64,000 bases of DNA from Bacteroidales bacterium (GCA_017394765.1 JAFPXF010000076.1:1-64000); one strand, 5' to 3'; positions 44,156-54,901 are shown, counted from the first letter of the stretch. Made by a program: numbers and translations. Notes: a model not told the origin generated them from the letters alone.

Positions 44156-45853
44156 ATGAAGAAAATCCTCCTGCCACTCCTTGTCTTATGGCTGACCGGC
44201 GCAAGCGCCCAGCACCAACTGCTCTATCGTGCCTTCACCCTCGGCAGCGACGGCGACACCTCCCTGACCAAAGTCCTGGTGGAAGGCGAGCGCGTGCGGA
44301 TAGAGTCGGGCAACGCCCCCGTGGCGAACCCCGTCCCCGGCACCGCCACCCACTACACCTACATCGACTACGCCGCCGACACCATCGTCAGCCAGCTGGT
44401 CTATTCTCCCAAAGAGCGGCACTGCTGCGGCAGCAGCATGCCCTCCAACGAATACAGCGAGGAGGGCACGGAGAAAATCAACGGCTACTGGTGCACCAAA
44501 TACAAGATCGTGCTCTTCTCCAACACCATAGAGCTGTGGGTTACCCAGGACCTGAAGCTCCGGGCCACGCCCATCGCCTCGTTCGCCGACCTGCCGGGCA
44601 CGTTAGTGCAGTACCGGCGCAACGGCAACGCCATCGTGCAACTCGCCGGGGTGCAGAAACTGCGCCCCTTCAAGGAACCGCTCTTCCCGGGCAACGACCT
44701 CCACCACTTCGGGGAGGTGCTCACCCGCGCACAACTCAACAATCTGGAAAAGGAGAAGTTAGTGATCACCGTGCCGGTGTTCAACGAGGCACAGATCTGC
44801 TTCAACCCCAAGATCACCGTGCCGCAGACGGTTGATTTCGACACCACCCTGTCGTTTGCCAACGGCACGGTAATCCTCAAACGCCTCCACTGGCGGCAGC
44901 TGCCCGCCCACTACCGGCTCTTCGCCGAGGTGACGCAGTACTCCAACGGCGACGCCTACGACCGCACGGGATCCATCTTCCTCATCCCCACCGGCCGGCA
45001 ACAGAACTTCCTCGACGCCCTCAAAGCCAACAGCGCCGATGTGCTGCCCCACTTCACCGACAAGAAGGGCGGCTCCTACCAAGGCATCACTATGACCGAC
45101 CGTTACCTGCCCCTGGTAGAGCTCGTCCGCTTCTTCACCCCCTTCGGCATCCGCCACTACAACCAATACCGGTCGCTCGACGATCGCGAGTGGGCCACCG
45201 AGACCCGCTACAAGCAGGACATCAGCGACTTGCAGCCCGCCTTCGGCGACAAGGTGCTCATCGGCGCCTTCATCGGCAACTACGACGGGGGCGGCCACAA
45301 GCTCTCGCTCACCTTGAAGGCCTATCCCGAGAGCGACGTCTGGGACACGTCCGAGATGGACAAGCAGTTTGTGCTTCCGCTCTTCAATACCTGCAATGTA
45401 ATGGAGATGGCGGGGCAAAACTACGGACGTTTCTTCGGCACCGACTCGCTGACGGTCAGCTTTGACGTGCCCGAGGGGACGGAGCAGCTCACCTTGCGGT
45501 ACATCACCACCGGGCACGGGGGCTGGGACACCGGCGACGAGTTCGTGCCCAAGGCCAACACCATCCTCATCGACGGGGAGCCGCGCTTCATCTACACCCC
45601 GTGGCGTTGCGACTGCGGCACCTACCGTACGTTGAATCCCGCCTCCGGCAACTTCTGGAACGGGATGTCCTCGTCCGACTACTCGCGTTCGGGCTGGTGT
45701 CCGGGGACGGCTACACAGCCCACCTACTTCGACCTCTCCGACCTGAAGCCCGGCCGGCACACCATCACCGTCGCCATCCCGCAGGGCGCGCCCGAGGGGG
45801 GTAGCTTCAGCTCGTGGAATGTGTCGGGCGTGCTGGTGGGGCACAGACAATAA
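44156..45853 (+). CDS. Secreted peptide:N-glycosidase F-like enzyme
   Basis: 565 residues from ATG 44156 (signal MKKILLPLLVLWLTGASAQ). It should release N-glycans by cleaving the GlcNAc-Asn amide. The C-terminal ~330 residues match the two jelly-roll domains of PNGase F: MTDRYLPLVELVRFFTPFGIRHYN, the catalytic-region ITTGHGGWDTGDEF, IDGEPRFIYTPWRCDC and GWCPGTATQPTYFDL. The N-terminal ~190 residues (SLTKVLVEGERVRIE, HCCGSSMPS, WVTQDLKLRATP) are an added domain absent from the classic 314-residue enzyme, as in longer type-II forms. No T9SS sorting domain, so it may stay periplasmic or leave by another route. Confidence 0.88.
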   Translation: MKKILLPLLVLWLTGASAQHQLLYRAFTLGSDGDTSLTKVLVEGERVRIESGNAPVANPVPGTATHYTYIDYAADTIVSQLVYSPKERHCCGSSMPSNEYSEEGTEKINGYWCTKYKIVLFSNTIELWVTQDLKLRATPIASFADLPGTLVQYRRNGNAIVQLAGVQKLRPFKEPLFPGNDLHHFGEVLTRAQLNNLEKEKLVITVPVFNEAQICFNPKITVPQTVDFDTTLSFANGTVILKRLHWRQLPAHYRLFAEVTQYSNGDAYDRTGSIFLIPTGRQQNFLDALKANSADVLPHFTDKKGGSYQGITMTDRYLPLVELVRFFTPFGIRHYNQYRSLDDREWATETRYKQDISDLQPAFGDKVLIGAFIGNYDGGGHKLSLTLKAYPESDVWDTSEMDKQFVLPLFNTCNVMEMAGQNYGRFFGTDSLTVSFDVPEGTEQLTLRYITTGHGGWDTGDEFVPKANTILIDGEPRFIYTPWRCDCGTYRTLNPASGNFWNGMSSSDYSRSGWCPGTATQPTYFDLSDLKPGRHTITVAIPQGAPEGGSFSSWNVSGVLVGHRQ

Positions 45854-46061
45854 CCGAAGAAAACGGGCATTAAGCCTTCAATCGCAGCAACCATTGACAA
45901 TCTTCAACAAAAAAATCAACCTTTGGCTGATGGTATTGAAAAAATCACTATTTTTGCATCCGATAAAAACCCTGAAGAAACTTTTTTGTGAAAACTGGAG
46001 TTTTCAGCCACTTGTCTTTTAACCCTAACTCGAAAACAAAACACAAAACCACTATGAATAG

Positions 46062-46083
46062 AAAAAGCCCGCTTTCGCGGGCT
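46062..46083 (-). terminator. Rho-independent terminator of the 46125 gene
   Basis: On the - strand AGCCCGC-GAAA-GCGGGCT (GNRA-type loop, perfect 7-bp stem) is followed by TTTTTC. It lies 42 nt past the stop. The rest of 45854-46124 holds no gene I can support. Confidence 0.9.
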
Positions 46084-46124
46084 AATCATATTTTGCTTTA
46101 CTACATGGTTATCTGTTTTCAATT

Positions 46125-49100
46125 TTACTTTTTCCTGATACATCGGATACTGTATCCCAAGCCCTTGCGGGATTCCACAATTTGGCCGTCTTCGCAATAA
46201 TAGTTGAGCGTAAACACCTTGGCCATTGAGGAACCTGTTGTATAGTCCGCAGCCCAGAAACGGGTCTCGCCCAACAGGTTCTGGTAACGTTGGATACTGT
46301 CATCGTAATAGCCGGCACCAAACGCCTCAAACAAGTTCGGGGCCGTTCCCTCACGGCCAGGAAGCCACACCAGTGTGCTGGGGCTCTTCACTAAGCCAGC
46401 ATGGCCGCCCGAAGCATTGTACATTTCCCAATATTCTGCCACTGTGGGCAATGCCCATCCAGCAGGGCAAATACCCTGCACATAGGGTCCGAAGAAACTC
46501 ATCGAATCGGCGGGCACAGAAGAGTCGTCACCTTCACCCACGCGGGCGGCCGAGTACCAACTGTACAGTTTTCCGTAGACCATCTCCAGAGAGTCGTTGT
46601 CCATATAACGGGTATGGTTGGGGATTGGCGTTCCATCGCTATAATGCTCACTCCGCAGGTTCTCACCCGTCCAGCACTGGCAACCAATACGTACAGAGGA
46701 ATAGGCTATGTTATTCCAATCCCATACAGAATCCGCGGGTGTGCCGCACGGCGGATAAACCACCTCCACGTTCTGCTGACAATGGGTGGAGAATCCACAC
46801 TCGTCTGTCAGGGTCCACGTCACTACTGTCGTGCCTGTACTATAAATGCTGTCCACAGGAGCATCATGTGTAATGGTGTAATCCATATCAGAAAAATCCG
46901 TGGTGAAAGAAGGGTTACCGATACCTAACAACGTGTCGCACGCACCATAGGCCAAAATCACGTTTGTATCAGGAGGACAGGTGAATGTGATTGTTGCATG
47001 GGTAGTCTGCGGCTTTATCAGAATCTTTTGCGTCTTGGTAATACTGTTTCCGCAGGCATCCTTCACTGTCCATTTGCGCATGATAAGTCGAGCGCCGGGT
47101 TCCGTGCCTGTTGTATCCTCATCTCTGAAAGTGACGAACAGTTGGGCTGCCGGTGTGCAGTTGTCGTTGAGCGAGCTCGGAAATCCGGTTACCGACGGAG
47201 AAGCATCGAAGCTTCCAGAAGGCTGTGTACGGCATATAGCGATACTGTCGGGTACTGTGAATGTCGGTTTTACGGTGTCCAGAACCGTGAAACGGGCAGT
47301 GTCGCGTGCCTCGCAGAAGTTGAAATCATTCACTAGCACTACAGCCATATACTCAACATTGCAATCGTTAGCACCGAGTTGATTCACTATTGTGGTGTTG
47401 TTATTTACACTGGAAGCGTCACCTGACCATTCGAAGCTGTATGGCTGCGTGCCACCTGTAACGAATGCACTTACCTCGTAGGCTCCTTGGTTGGGACAAC
47501 GGTCTGCAACATTGATCGGAACAACCACTGCCACGCCCAATGGATCGGGTTCGTTCACTATGAAGTCAATAGTGATGGTAGTTCCTAAAACATTGGTCAC
47601 CACCAACTGATGGTTGCCAGGGGTAAGGTTGGTCAGCCTGATAGTGTCGTCCGACAGAGTCACAGATGCACCTCCGTCCAAGGTATAGGTTCGCACGCCC
47701 GGCTTGCCACCTGACACCACGAGTGTCCATCGGCCATCGTTGGCACCATGGCAGGAGACGTGAACGAGTTCATTGATTGGGAGTACATTCATAGGTGGGT
47801 ATATCGTCAATGTACCGAAGACGTAATTGATGTCGTAGTTGCCGGTGACCGTGTCGCCACTGATTGTGTTGACCACAATGGCCGTTGTGGCGTAGTTGAA
47901 TGATTCACCCGGTTCTGTGATGGTTCCATGGTTGTCCACAAAGATCACGGTATCTCCAGGGGCTAATCCGACAGGTGGGGTGTCAAGCCAGCCGTCGTCG
48001 GTAAGAGGCGTGCCGTCATACTCTTTTGAATCGCTGTCCGTGGTGATGATTAGCGGGATAGGGGTCACCTTCACGTTGCCATAGATGGTGTCGATGTCAC
48101 TATAGTTGCCACTGTTCTGGATGATGACTTCGAAACCGTTGACCGTGTCGGTCACGTCGCGCACGGAAATCGGGTCAAAGACGGTCACGGTGTCGCCGGT
48201 GGGCAGGATGTAGTAGTGGGTGCCTGGAACGGCAGGGCACGAGGTGCATTCGGGCACCGTCACATCGCCATAGGTCACGGTATAGTACTCGCAGGTCTGC
48301 TCCTGGGCGTTGTATAGTAGTGTGCAGTCGTTGGACTGGACTATCAGAGAAGACAGCAAACATTCACTGGGGTCTTTCAAACCCACGTGTGCCTCAGATG
48401 CATGATAAATTGGCGAACTGACCGTGATATCCGCATTCCAACCACTTTCCCCTGATCCAGAGTGTTTTTTATACCACTGTACAGTCAACGAACCTGATGT
48501 TGACTTCACAACAATGTTAGATTGTGGTGCATCCATTGTCAGCAAAGGCACCCCTGTTGCACTCATACCGTCAAAGACACGAATAGTCCCATAATTACCA
48601 TTCATATCAAAGACTTGGAAAGTATGGAAATGAATTTCCACTTGTCCTTCAGAGGTTTTAAAAGTGTGTGTCCACGCATTCTCAGCTGGAATACTTGTAG
48701 AGATATTCCCATTTATTCCGCCTTCATCAAAAAAGGCGATACGATCTGTCGCATCCAGTGTGGTTGTAAGCCCATTTTTATCGGAGGTGAAATTCAGAGT
48801 GTCGGTAGCTGCAACGGGAGTATGGAGTGGTTGATACTCAATCAAAGGCATAAAAAGAGGGTCCCAGGCGCAAGAGTTGGCATCGTATGCAGATAAATAA
48901 TATGTTGCAGGACTTGTGACGGGTTCCGTAATATATGTGGAGGGCGTACCTGCCGGTAAAGTATCTGTTTTTATCAGATTCCAGTCACTGTCATACCAAC
49001 GATAAATCTGTTCCGCAGTTGCGGCTGAGGTAATGCCGGATAAAGTTACTACTTCTTCAGGACAAACCCATTCGTCCGTCGTTATAGGCAGAGTGCTGAA

Positions 49101-50135
49101 ATCCTTAGCTATCACTGTAACAGTATCCGAAGCCTTACAGTCACCTGACTGATTCTGCATAGAGACATAAAATCTATAAGTTCCCGGGGATGCTGGTATG
49201 GTAGTATTAACCGTCGTAAAGGTGTCCTCCGTATTAGTTACTTCACCCGGTTCCAACGGAGTATCCCCACCCCAAGTATAGTTATAGTTGGGTATAGCTG
49301 GCGTTCTCAAGTGGGCAGTCAGGGTAAGTTCCGTCCCTATGCACAAAGCTGCATCAGGTTCCTCTATCTCCAACACGGGAGCTGGTTTAACCAAAGCCGT
49401 TCCCGGTACTAATAGGGTGTCTTTACCATAAATGACAATAGCGTTATAGGTTGTGGTTTCAACTGGTTTTACCCACATGGTGGGAAGAGTGTCGTTGTCC
49501 ACCCAACCCGCCAGGACCTCGTTGCCGAAGTCACGGACTGGTCGGATATAAAATGCGTCAGTAAAAATATTGTATATGGATTGTGAAGTGTATTGATAAA
49601 GAGCATAAAGAGCTGGAGTAGATTGTGGAGAAGGACTGCTACTCCAAAAATATGGGGTTGTCTGTGTAAAAAAATGGTCTCTATAGCTATCGAATTTAGG
49701 TGAGGACATCAATCCTGATATTGTTTTCAACTGATGAATGTCAGGTATATACCATCCGTTATACACATCTACAGCCAAGGCAGCTGGTACTCCTGCAGAA
49801 CGCATAATCGCAGTGTTTTTCTTCCCTACTGATGTTTGATCTTCCAAGGTCGTAAGGAATGTGGTTACATTTTGGGATTTCTGCAATTGAGAATATATCT
49901 CTTGAACATTATCCATTGTATATTTCTCTTCCAGATCTTGCAGGGCTGCAACCCAACCTCGGGTTGGGTCTTCTGGATTAACAAAACAGACCACACCTTG
50001 TGAACCATCTCGAAAAGTAATAATATCGCCTACCTTGCGTACTGTATTCCCTTCATTTTGAGCAAAACTTTTTGGTAAAGAGCAGACAACCAGTATCAGC
50101 GTAACAAAAATATTTATAAAGACTACTTTTTTCAT
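46125..50135 (-). CDS. Giant multidomain surface protein with CUB, MBG, SprB-, HYR- and FISUMP-like domains
   Basis: 1336 residues; signal MKKVVFINIFVTLILVVCSLP. Order: a DUF1566/FISUMP-like N-terminal module (about 33-210, VGDIITFRDGSQG ... GWYIPDIHQLK ... YFWSSS); Ig/PKD-like repeats (about 250-440); a CUB-like domain (about 450-560, GNYGTIRVFDG, GWNADITV); an MBG-type domain (KEYDGTPLTDDGW, YDINYVFGTLTIYP); a SprB-like repeat (VSCHGANDGRWTLVVSGG); HYR-like domains (WTVKDACGNSITKTQ); and a C-terminal FISUMP unit (CQCWTGENLRSEHYSDGTPIP, ICPAGWALPTVAEY). No type-A T9SS sorting domain is seen. Probably an adhesin or matrix protein; function unknown. It lies 59 nt after the 50195 gene. Confidence 0.85.
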   Translation of the reverse strand: MKKVVFINIFVTLILVVCSLPKSFAQNEGNTVRKVGDIITFRDGSQGVVCFVNPEDPTRGWVAALQDLEEKYTMDNVQEIYSQLQKSQNVTTFLTTLEDQTSVGKKNTAIMRSAGVPAALAVDVYNGWYIPDIHQLKTISGLMSSPKFDSYRDHFFTQTTPYFWSSSPSPQSTPALYALYQYTSQSIYNIFTDAFYIRPVRDFGNEVLAGWVDNDTLPTMWVKPVETTTYNAIVIYGKDTLLVPGTALVKPAPVLEIEEPDAALCIGTELTLTAHLRTPAIPNYNYTWGGDTPLEPGEVTNTEDTFTTVNTTIPASPGTYRFYVSMQNQSGDCKASDTVTVIAKDFSTLPITTDEWVCPEEVVTLSGITSAATAEQIYRWYDSDWNLIKTDTLPAGTPSTYITEPVTSPATYYLSAYDANSCAWDPLFMPLIEYQPLHTPVAATDTLNFTSDKNGLTTTLDATDRIAFFDEGGINGNISTSIPAENAWTHTFKTSEGQVEIHFHTFQVFDMNGNYGTIRVFDGMSATGVPLLTMDAPQSNIVVKSTSGSLTVQWYKKHSGSGESGWNADITVSSPIYHASEAHVGLKDPSECLLSSLIVQSNDCTLLYNAQEQTCEYYTVTYGDVTVPECTSCPAVPGTHYYILPTGDTVTVFDPISVRDVTDTVNGFEVIIQNSGNYSDIDTIYGNVKVTPIPLIITTDSDSKEYDGTPLTDDGWLDTPPVGLAPGDTVIFVDNHGTITEPGESFNYATTAIVVNTISGDTVTGNYDINYVFGTLTIYPPMNVLPINELVHVSCHGANDGRWTLVVSGGKPGVRTYTLDGGASVTLSDDTIRLTNLTPGNHQLVVTNVLGTTITIDFIVNEPDPLGVAVVVPINVADRCPNQGAYEVSAFVTGGTQPYSFEWSGDASSVNNNTTIVNQLGANDCNVEYMAVVLVNDFNFCEARDTARFTVLDTVKPTFTVPDSIAICRTQPSGSFDASPSVTGFPSSLNDNCTPAAQLFVTFRDEDTTGTEPGARLIMRKWTVKDACGNSITKTQKILIKPQTTHATITFTCPPDTNVILAYGACDTLLGIGNPSFTTDFSDMDYTITHDAPVDSIYSTGTTVVTWTLTDECGFSTHCQQNVEVVYPPCGTPADSVWDWNNIAYSSVRIGCQCWTGENLRSEHYSDGTPIPNHTRYMDNDSLEMVYGKLYSWYSAARVGEGDDSSVPADSMSFFGPYVQGICPAGWALPTVAEYWEMYNASGGHAGLVKSPSTLVWLPGREGTAPNLFEAFGAGYYDDSIQRYQNLLGETRFWAADYTTGSSMAKVFTLNYYCEDGQIVESRKGLGYSIRCIRKK

Positions 50136-50194
50136 ATTCTACTTGTTAAGATTTTTATTGATATTTCGACAAGAAACGTATATAATTTAGCATT

Positions 50195-53100
50195 TTAAAA
50201 ATTACAAATTGCTCTAACATGAAAAATCACGGTTTTATCAAGATATCTAATATCCCCTTGTACATTCATCACAACGGCATATACAGCATTCGTATCCGCG
50301 CCTGTACTAGTCCAATAAAAACCACCAGAATAATAAATGCTTTGTGCATTGGTAAGGACACCACTGTTGATAGCTTTGTTGAAATAGCCTCTATTGGCGT
50401 ATAACAGATTCATCTGTCCGGCTGATGGCAAATACCACCCTTTGGCTATGCTACCTACAGATCCGGTTATGTGATCATAAAAATAACAATTATGGGCGGC
50501 GGGGGCATTCGTGGCAAAACCTGCTGCACTCGCTTCCTCTGCTGTCCTTTTTATTTCGAGTGTATTATTCAAACCTCCCAAATCCCTTATCCAATCATAA
50601 TGCAAATTAGATTCCATAGCACTATGAACAAGTGTATTCACAGCTTTAGTTGACCACACACAGGAGGAAGACGCATTAGTAAGTGCAACAGCCCAACCAT
50701 GCATCCCTGTGGAATCAAGGTAAAAAACTATTCCCTTTGGGGCGGCATGCACAGCTGCATTAAAACTATCCACTTTTATAATGCTTCCATCATCTAACAA
50801 AAGGTCTCCGAGAGATATTTGATTCGGGAATAATTTATTATCCCATGTTATTTCAGGTGCCGTGACAATGATTCCCATCATTGTGCTATCGCCCACGCAG
50901 ATTTCGTTGGTTGTAGTATCAACCTCCAAAATAGTGAGATACAATAAGGCCAGGCTGTCACAACCCTCCGACTGAGTATAGAGTTTGCTATAAAGCCCTG
51001 ATGTGGAATAGTGCTCACCTGTTTTATCCCAAAAATATGGCCCCATAAGATTTGTAATGGTAACAGCAGTATCCGCATGGGGCGGAAGTTCAACGCTCAG
51101 CACAAGCGTGGTTGTCGAATCACAGCCGTGCATGTCACTGCCAGACAAGGTCTGGGTATAGCTGTAAGTACCGGCTGTTTTCACATTGTTGGAAATGGCA
51201 GCACTGGTAATGGAGTTCCATAATTTTGCCCCGTAGGGGTCTGCGTACTGTCCTCCCTGATTTTGACATACGTTATCATAGAGTGTCACGTGGTTGCGAG
51301 ACCATACGTCGGCAATGGCGATGCCGGGCTCGTGCTCCACAATGGCACTCCAACCGGACGCTGGTGTATTGGAGCCGGAAATGAACCATAACGTCATCTT
51401 GTCACCACGAGAAAGTATAATTTCAGGAACTGTACTACCAGACTCCGCCATGTAGAGAAGCGAATCCGGATGCAATTCGTGTCCACTGATAACATATAGC
51501 TTGCTACTACTCGCAAGGTCCAGTTCTTCAAACCTTATCGACACACGACCACCATTGTCAGTTGCAAAATAATATTTTAGGTTTTCGCCAGTCCCATAAT
51601 TGCCATTTTCCCCTCCGCTATCGTACAGACGATACACATCCCCGCAATACAGCGTCGAATTGCTGTTACCCATATTCACCTGATGCGTGGGCAGCCCGTT
51701 CACGGCAGGACATACACCCTCCTTCTGCACAGCCACATAGAGAGTTGTCAGCTGTTTCAGAGCAGCTGTATCATAGAATGACCAGTGCGCATTATCCGTT
51801 ATGTTTTCTTCTTTCAGCATATCTGTAAGCCCATAGTCGGAATACCATCTTAATGTATATGGTACTCCCATAGTGGATTTTGCGAACAAACGCGCATCGG
51901 AATCATAGCATACCATTGTGTCTGTAGTAAGTACGGTACAACCGTTTGCCACGTCCGTACGCAAGTTCAGATATATCGTGTCGTCTGCCAAAAAATAATC
52001 GCACACCCCGTCGTAGATGGCCTCTGCAAATACTTTCGTGAATGACGAGACATTCAGGGTGAGCGTTTGCGGAAGATCGACGTCTACGTCATTGTAAGAA
52101 TGGTAGGTTATTCCCTCGGCATTGTCCACCGCCAAAGTAAAGTTCATCGTTGTCGCCCCGTTCGGACTGTGGGGTATGATTCTGATTACAGCTTCTGAAC
52201 CCGGACAGACGGTCGTGTCTCCCGCTATTTCCAGAGTGGGAGAAGGTGCGACTCTTAAATATATACTGTCCTGCATCTCACCTGTGCAGTTGTTTGTGGT
52301 CATTTTAACCTTGTACCAACCTTGACCGCCATCACGCGGGATAAAAACCTGTGGATCCGAAGATGTCGAATAAAAGCCATTAGGACCACTCCACTCGTAT
52401 GTGAAAATAGGCACTGTTGACAGGGCGTGCACTGTTATAACAGATCCTTGACAAGAAATCTGAGTCGTGCTTCCATCGTCAAACCATGTCTTCTGTGCTT
52501 CCATCAGAGAGGTCGGAGTCAAGTTCACATGAAAATGGGCGCCGCATGCATCTTGCATAGAACAAGAAAGGATATCATTGATTGTAAATGGTACGTTCTC
52601 AAAAATCCCTGTTTGATTTGTGCCAATAACAGTCCCTGTCTTATCTGGACCGGAATAAAGAGTATATGTATGCGGGAGAGTTCCATTCTTGGCTTTCACA
52701 TACACGTCTCCATCAGACTGGTGTGCGTCGCACAAAATGGCAATACCGTATTCATAACCCATTGTACCTCCTTCATAAATGACAGTATCATATATGGCAA
52801 TTTCATCGCAATAATCCATTGTGGAATTATTTGCCGTACATTTAACCACAAAGGTACCTGGCATAGAAATCCTTATGGAATCTCCTATATAGAAAGAGTT
52901 TTCCGCATAGCCTCCTATGGGACCACTTATAACTTTAAAGGAAGTCGGAATTGGAGTGACAACAGGAGGCAACTCCAAGCCCGTATTCACATCTGTATTT
53001 CTTTTAACAAGAGAAATTTCACCGGATATGGGCTTGAGATACATATCGGTACACACTTGCGTACGTGTAAAAGAAACCGGTTCTGTCAACTCAACATTAT

Positions 53101-54901
53101 GCCGATCCGGAAAAGAGTAGTTTTCTTCCAGATAGAAGGTGTCACAGCTCGTTATAACCACAAAGTGATACGGTCCCGAAGGGAGGCAATAGTCGTCGAT
53201 GGTAAGCGAACGTCCGTCCATCCCGCCTCGGACTGTAGCAGTATTCTCAAGACTGGTCTTATTCACCCTCCAAGAACGGGTAGTCTCGCTATAGATTGCT
53301 TCAAAGTTGTACTTGTTGCCGTAAGGGCTCCGCACAAGACGAACGATGTTCCCATCTTGGGATGCAGAAGATTTATAGTGCTCATACACTTTGATCCATC
53401 TACGATAAGAACAACAATTGTCATTATCGAAAGATCTATCAAGACGCCAGTCCGAGTTTTCCATTCCTATATCATACTTATAAGTAAATGAATCGTCCGT
53501 AGAATAGAGCTCACAACCTTTTGCATCCACTAATTTCCGATTGACATTCAAATGTAACGGTGAATCCTGGAAAGAACCATATACACCCACAACATCCGAA
53601 TCCCAGAGGTGCGACGTGCCGTGCGGATCTGTGAGTGTATCGCTCTTAATGACCGTATTGGTAGCATTATCTGTGTAAACCCAGACAAGAGGACAGGTAT
53701 AATATAGGTTAGCAAACGCATTATCATTATAACCTTGCATCATGATTGAATAATAGTTACTATGGTAGAACCATTTATTCACACATTGGTTTTCTGAACC
53801 ACTATAAACGGAATCTGTATAATCGGAATAATCCGTATAGAATGCGGTAGGTCTTGATATCTGAAAGGTCTTACTATCTGGTGTAACATCACATCTGTCA
53901 AACCTATACTCAATGGTGAGGTTTTTATCAAACAGGTCACAATAATGATTGGCTAAGACTACAGTATCGTACAAGGTTACTGTACTTGAAGTCGTTTTGG
54001 GAATTGGCTTCCACGCAGTAGTGCCCTTGTCTGCATTTACAAATCGATATAGCGGTTCGTATTGATACAACAGCGTTGTGTTGTTGAAAAAAGCCCTTAC
54101 AATCACCACATTGGAATCCTTGCAGGAAAAAGCCCTGGCAACCTCCACTTTCTTCAATGTTGGGTTATCAATTGTTTGCACGATCTGACCTGTACGGGGA
54201 AGATGATACCCACATCCGTCATTCACATAAAAATCCCAATCCCCGGCGGGTAGATTGTCAAAAGTATAATAGTCTTTATAATCAAAACGTGAAGGATCTC
54301 TATCATTCAAGAAGGTAGATGTAACAGGATCTATATATTGATAGGTATTAAAAATTACAGTATCAACAGGTTCTGATGTATTGTGGTCTTTACGAACCAC
54401 TGTGTAAGGAAACTTTCCTCCTTCTATCTTGATCTGCACACGTCCAGTCGCATCGCAACTTAGTGTGGGCCAACGCCCGAAACCAACATCGTTTTCAGCA
54501 GTTGCAAATATCGCTGACGCCGTAGGAGGGGTATATGAAGTGTTGATGGTTTTGGTTGTATGTGTATCCAACAACACATACGCACTTCCATTCCAACATT
54601 CTGCCTCAAAGCCCAAAGTATAGCTGCCATATTCCAACAATAGTGTATCCACGTTGAAATCAGAATAATACTTTTGAGTGGATCCTTCTTTAACATAGTA
54701 ACATCTTGCATCAGATAGACCTAATGCCGATGCAGTTGTGGAATTCCCACTCCCATCCAACAATTGAAACCGTGCAACGCCATTGTTAAAACAGGTTGCG
54801 TCTTGAACAGATATGCGAACGTTAAATTCACACGATACCGTTTGTGCAATTAACGCCAATGAGTGCAAAAAAAGCACAGAAAATAATAATCTTTTTATCA
54901 T
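50195..54901 (-). CDS. Giant multidomain surface protein, partner of the 46125 gene
   Basis: 1568 residues; signal MIKRLLFSVLFLHSLALIAQ. Most of the chain is Ig/PKD-like beta-sandwich sequence (for example FTYEWSGPNGFYSTSSDPQVF and DTTVCPGSEAVIRI), with a CUB-like domain near the last third (DSGGENGNYG, SIRFEELDLASSSKLYV). Then come short Y-x-W-D-x-T-G-x-x-Y adhesin-type repeats and a C-terminal DUF1566/FISUMP-like module (LLDDGSIIKVD, GWAVALTN, GWYLPSAGQMNLL, FYWTSTGAD). That module resembles the N-terminal module of the next gene. It is AT-richer by eye than the flanking housekeeping genes. No sorting domain or enzyme motif recognised. Confidence 0.82.
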   Translation of the reverse strand: MIKRLLFSVLFLHSLALIAQTVSCEFNVRISVQDATCFNNGVARFQLLDGSGNSTTASALGLSDARCYYVKEGSTQKYYSDFNVDTLLLEYGSYTLGFEAECWNGSAYVLLDTHTTKTINTSYTPPTASAIFATAENDVGFGRWPTLSCDATGRVQIKIEGGKFPYTVVRKDHNTSEPVDTVIFNTYQYIDPVTSTFLNDRDPSRFDYKDYYTFDNLPAGDWDFYVNDGCGYHLPRTGQIVQTIDNPTLKKVEVARAFSCKDSNVVIVRAFFNNTTLLYQYEPLYRFVNADKGTTAWKPIPKTTSSTVTLYDTVVLANHYCDLFDKNLTIEYRFDRCDVTPDSKTFQISRPTAFYTDYSDYTDSVYSGSENQCVNKWFYHSNYYSIMMQGYNDNAFANLYYTCPLVWVYTDNATNTVIKSDTLTDPHGTSHLWDSDVVGVYGSFQDSPLHLNVNRKLVDAKGCELYSTDDSFTYKYDIGMENSDWRLDRSFDNDNCCSYRRWIKVYEHYKSSASQDGNIVRLVRSPYGNKYNFEAIYSETTRSWRVNKTSLENTATVRGGMDGRSLTIDDYCLPSGPYHFVVITSCDTFYLEENYSFPDRHNVELTEPVSFTRTQVCTDMYLKPISGEISLVKRNTDVNTGLELPPVVTPIPTSFKVISGPIGGYAENSFYIGDSIRISMPGTFVVKCTANNSTMDYCDEIAIYDTVIYEGGTMGYEYGIAILCDAHQSDGDVYVKAKNGTLPHTYTLYSGPDKTGTVIGTNQTGIFENVPFTINDILSCSMQDACGAHFHVNLTPTSLMEAQKTWFDDGSTTQISCQGSVITVHALSTVPIFTYEWSGPNGFYSTSSDPQVFIPRDGGQGWYKVKMTTNNCTGEMQDSIYLRVAPSPTLEIAGDTTVCPGSEAVIRIIPHSPNGATTMNFTLAVDNAEGITYHSYNDVDVDLPQTLTLNVSSFTKVFAEAIYDGVCDYFLADDTIYLNLRTDVANGCTVLTTDTMVCYDSDARLFAKSTMGVPYTLRWYSDYGLTDMLKEENITDNAHWSFYDTAALKQLTTLYVAVQKEGVCPAVNGLPTHQVNMGNSNSTLYCGDVYRLYDSGGENGNYGTGENLKYYFATDNGGRVSIRFEELDLASSSKLYVISGHELHPDSLLYMAESGSTVPEIILSRGDKMTLWFISGSNTPASGWSAIVEHEPGIAIADVWSRNHVTLYDNVCQNQGGQYADPYGAKLWNSITSAAISNNVKTAGTYSYTQTLSGSDMHGCDSTTTLVLSVELPPHADTAVTITNLMGPYFWDKTGEHYSTSGLYSKLYTQSEGCDSLALLYLTILEVDTTTNEICVGDSTMMGIIVTAPEITWDNKLFPNQISLGDLLLDDGSIIKVDSFNAAVHAAPKGIVFYLDSTGMHGWAVALTNASSSCVWSTKAVNTLVHSAMESNLHYDWIRDLGGLNNTLEIKRTAEEASAAGFATNAPAAHNCYFYDHITGSVGSIAKGWYLPSAGQMNLLYANRGYFNKAINSGVLTNAQSIYYSGGFYWTSTGADTNAVYAVVMNVQGDIRYLDKTVIFHVRAICNF

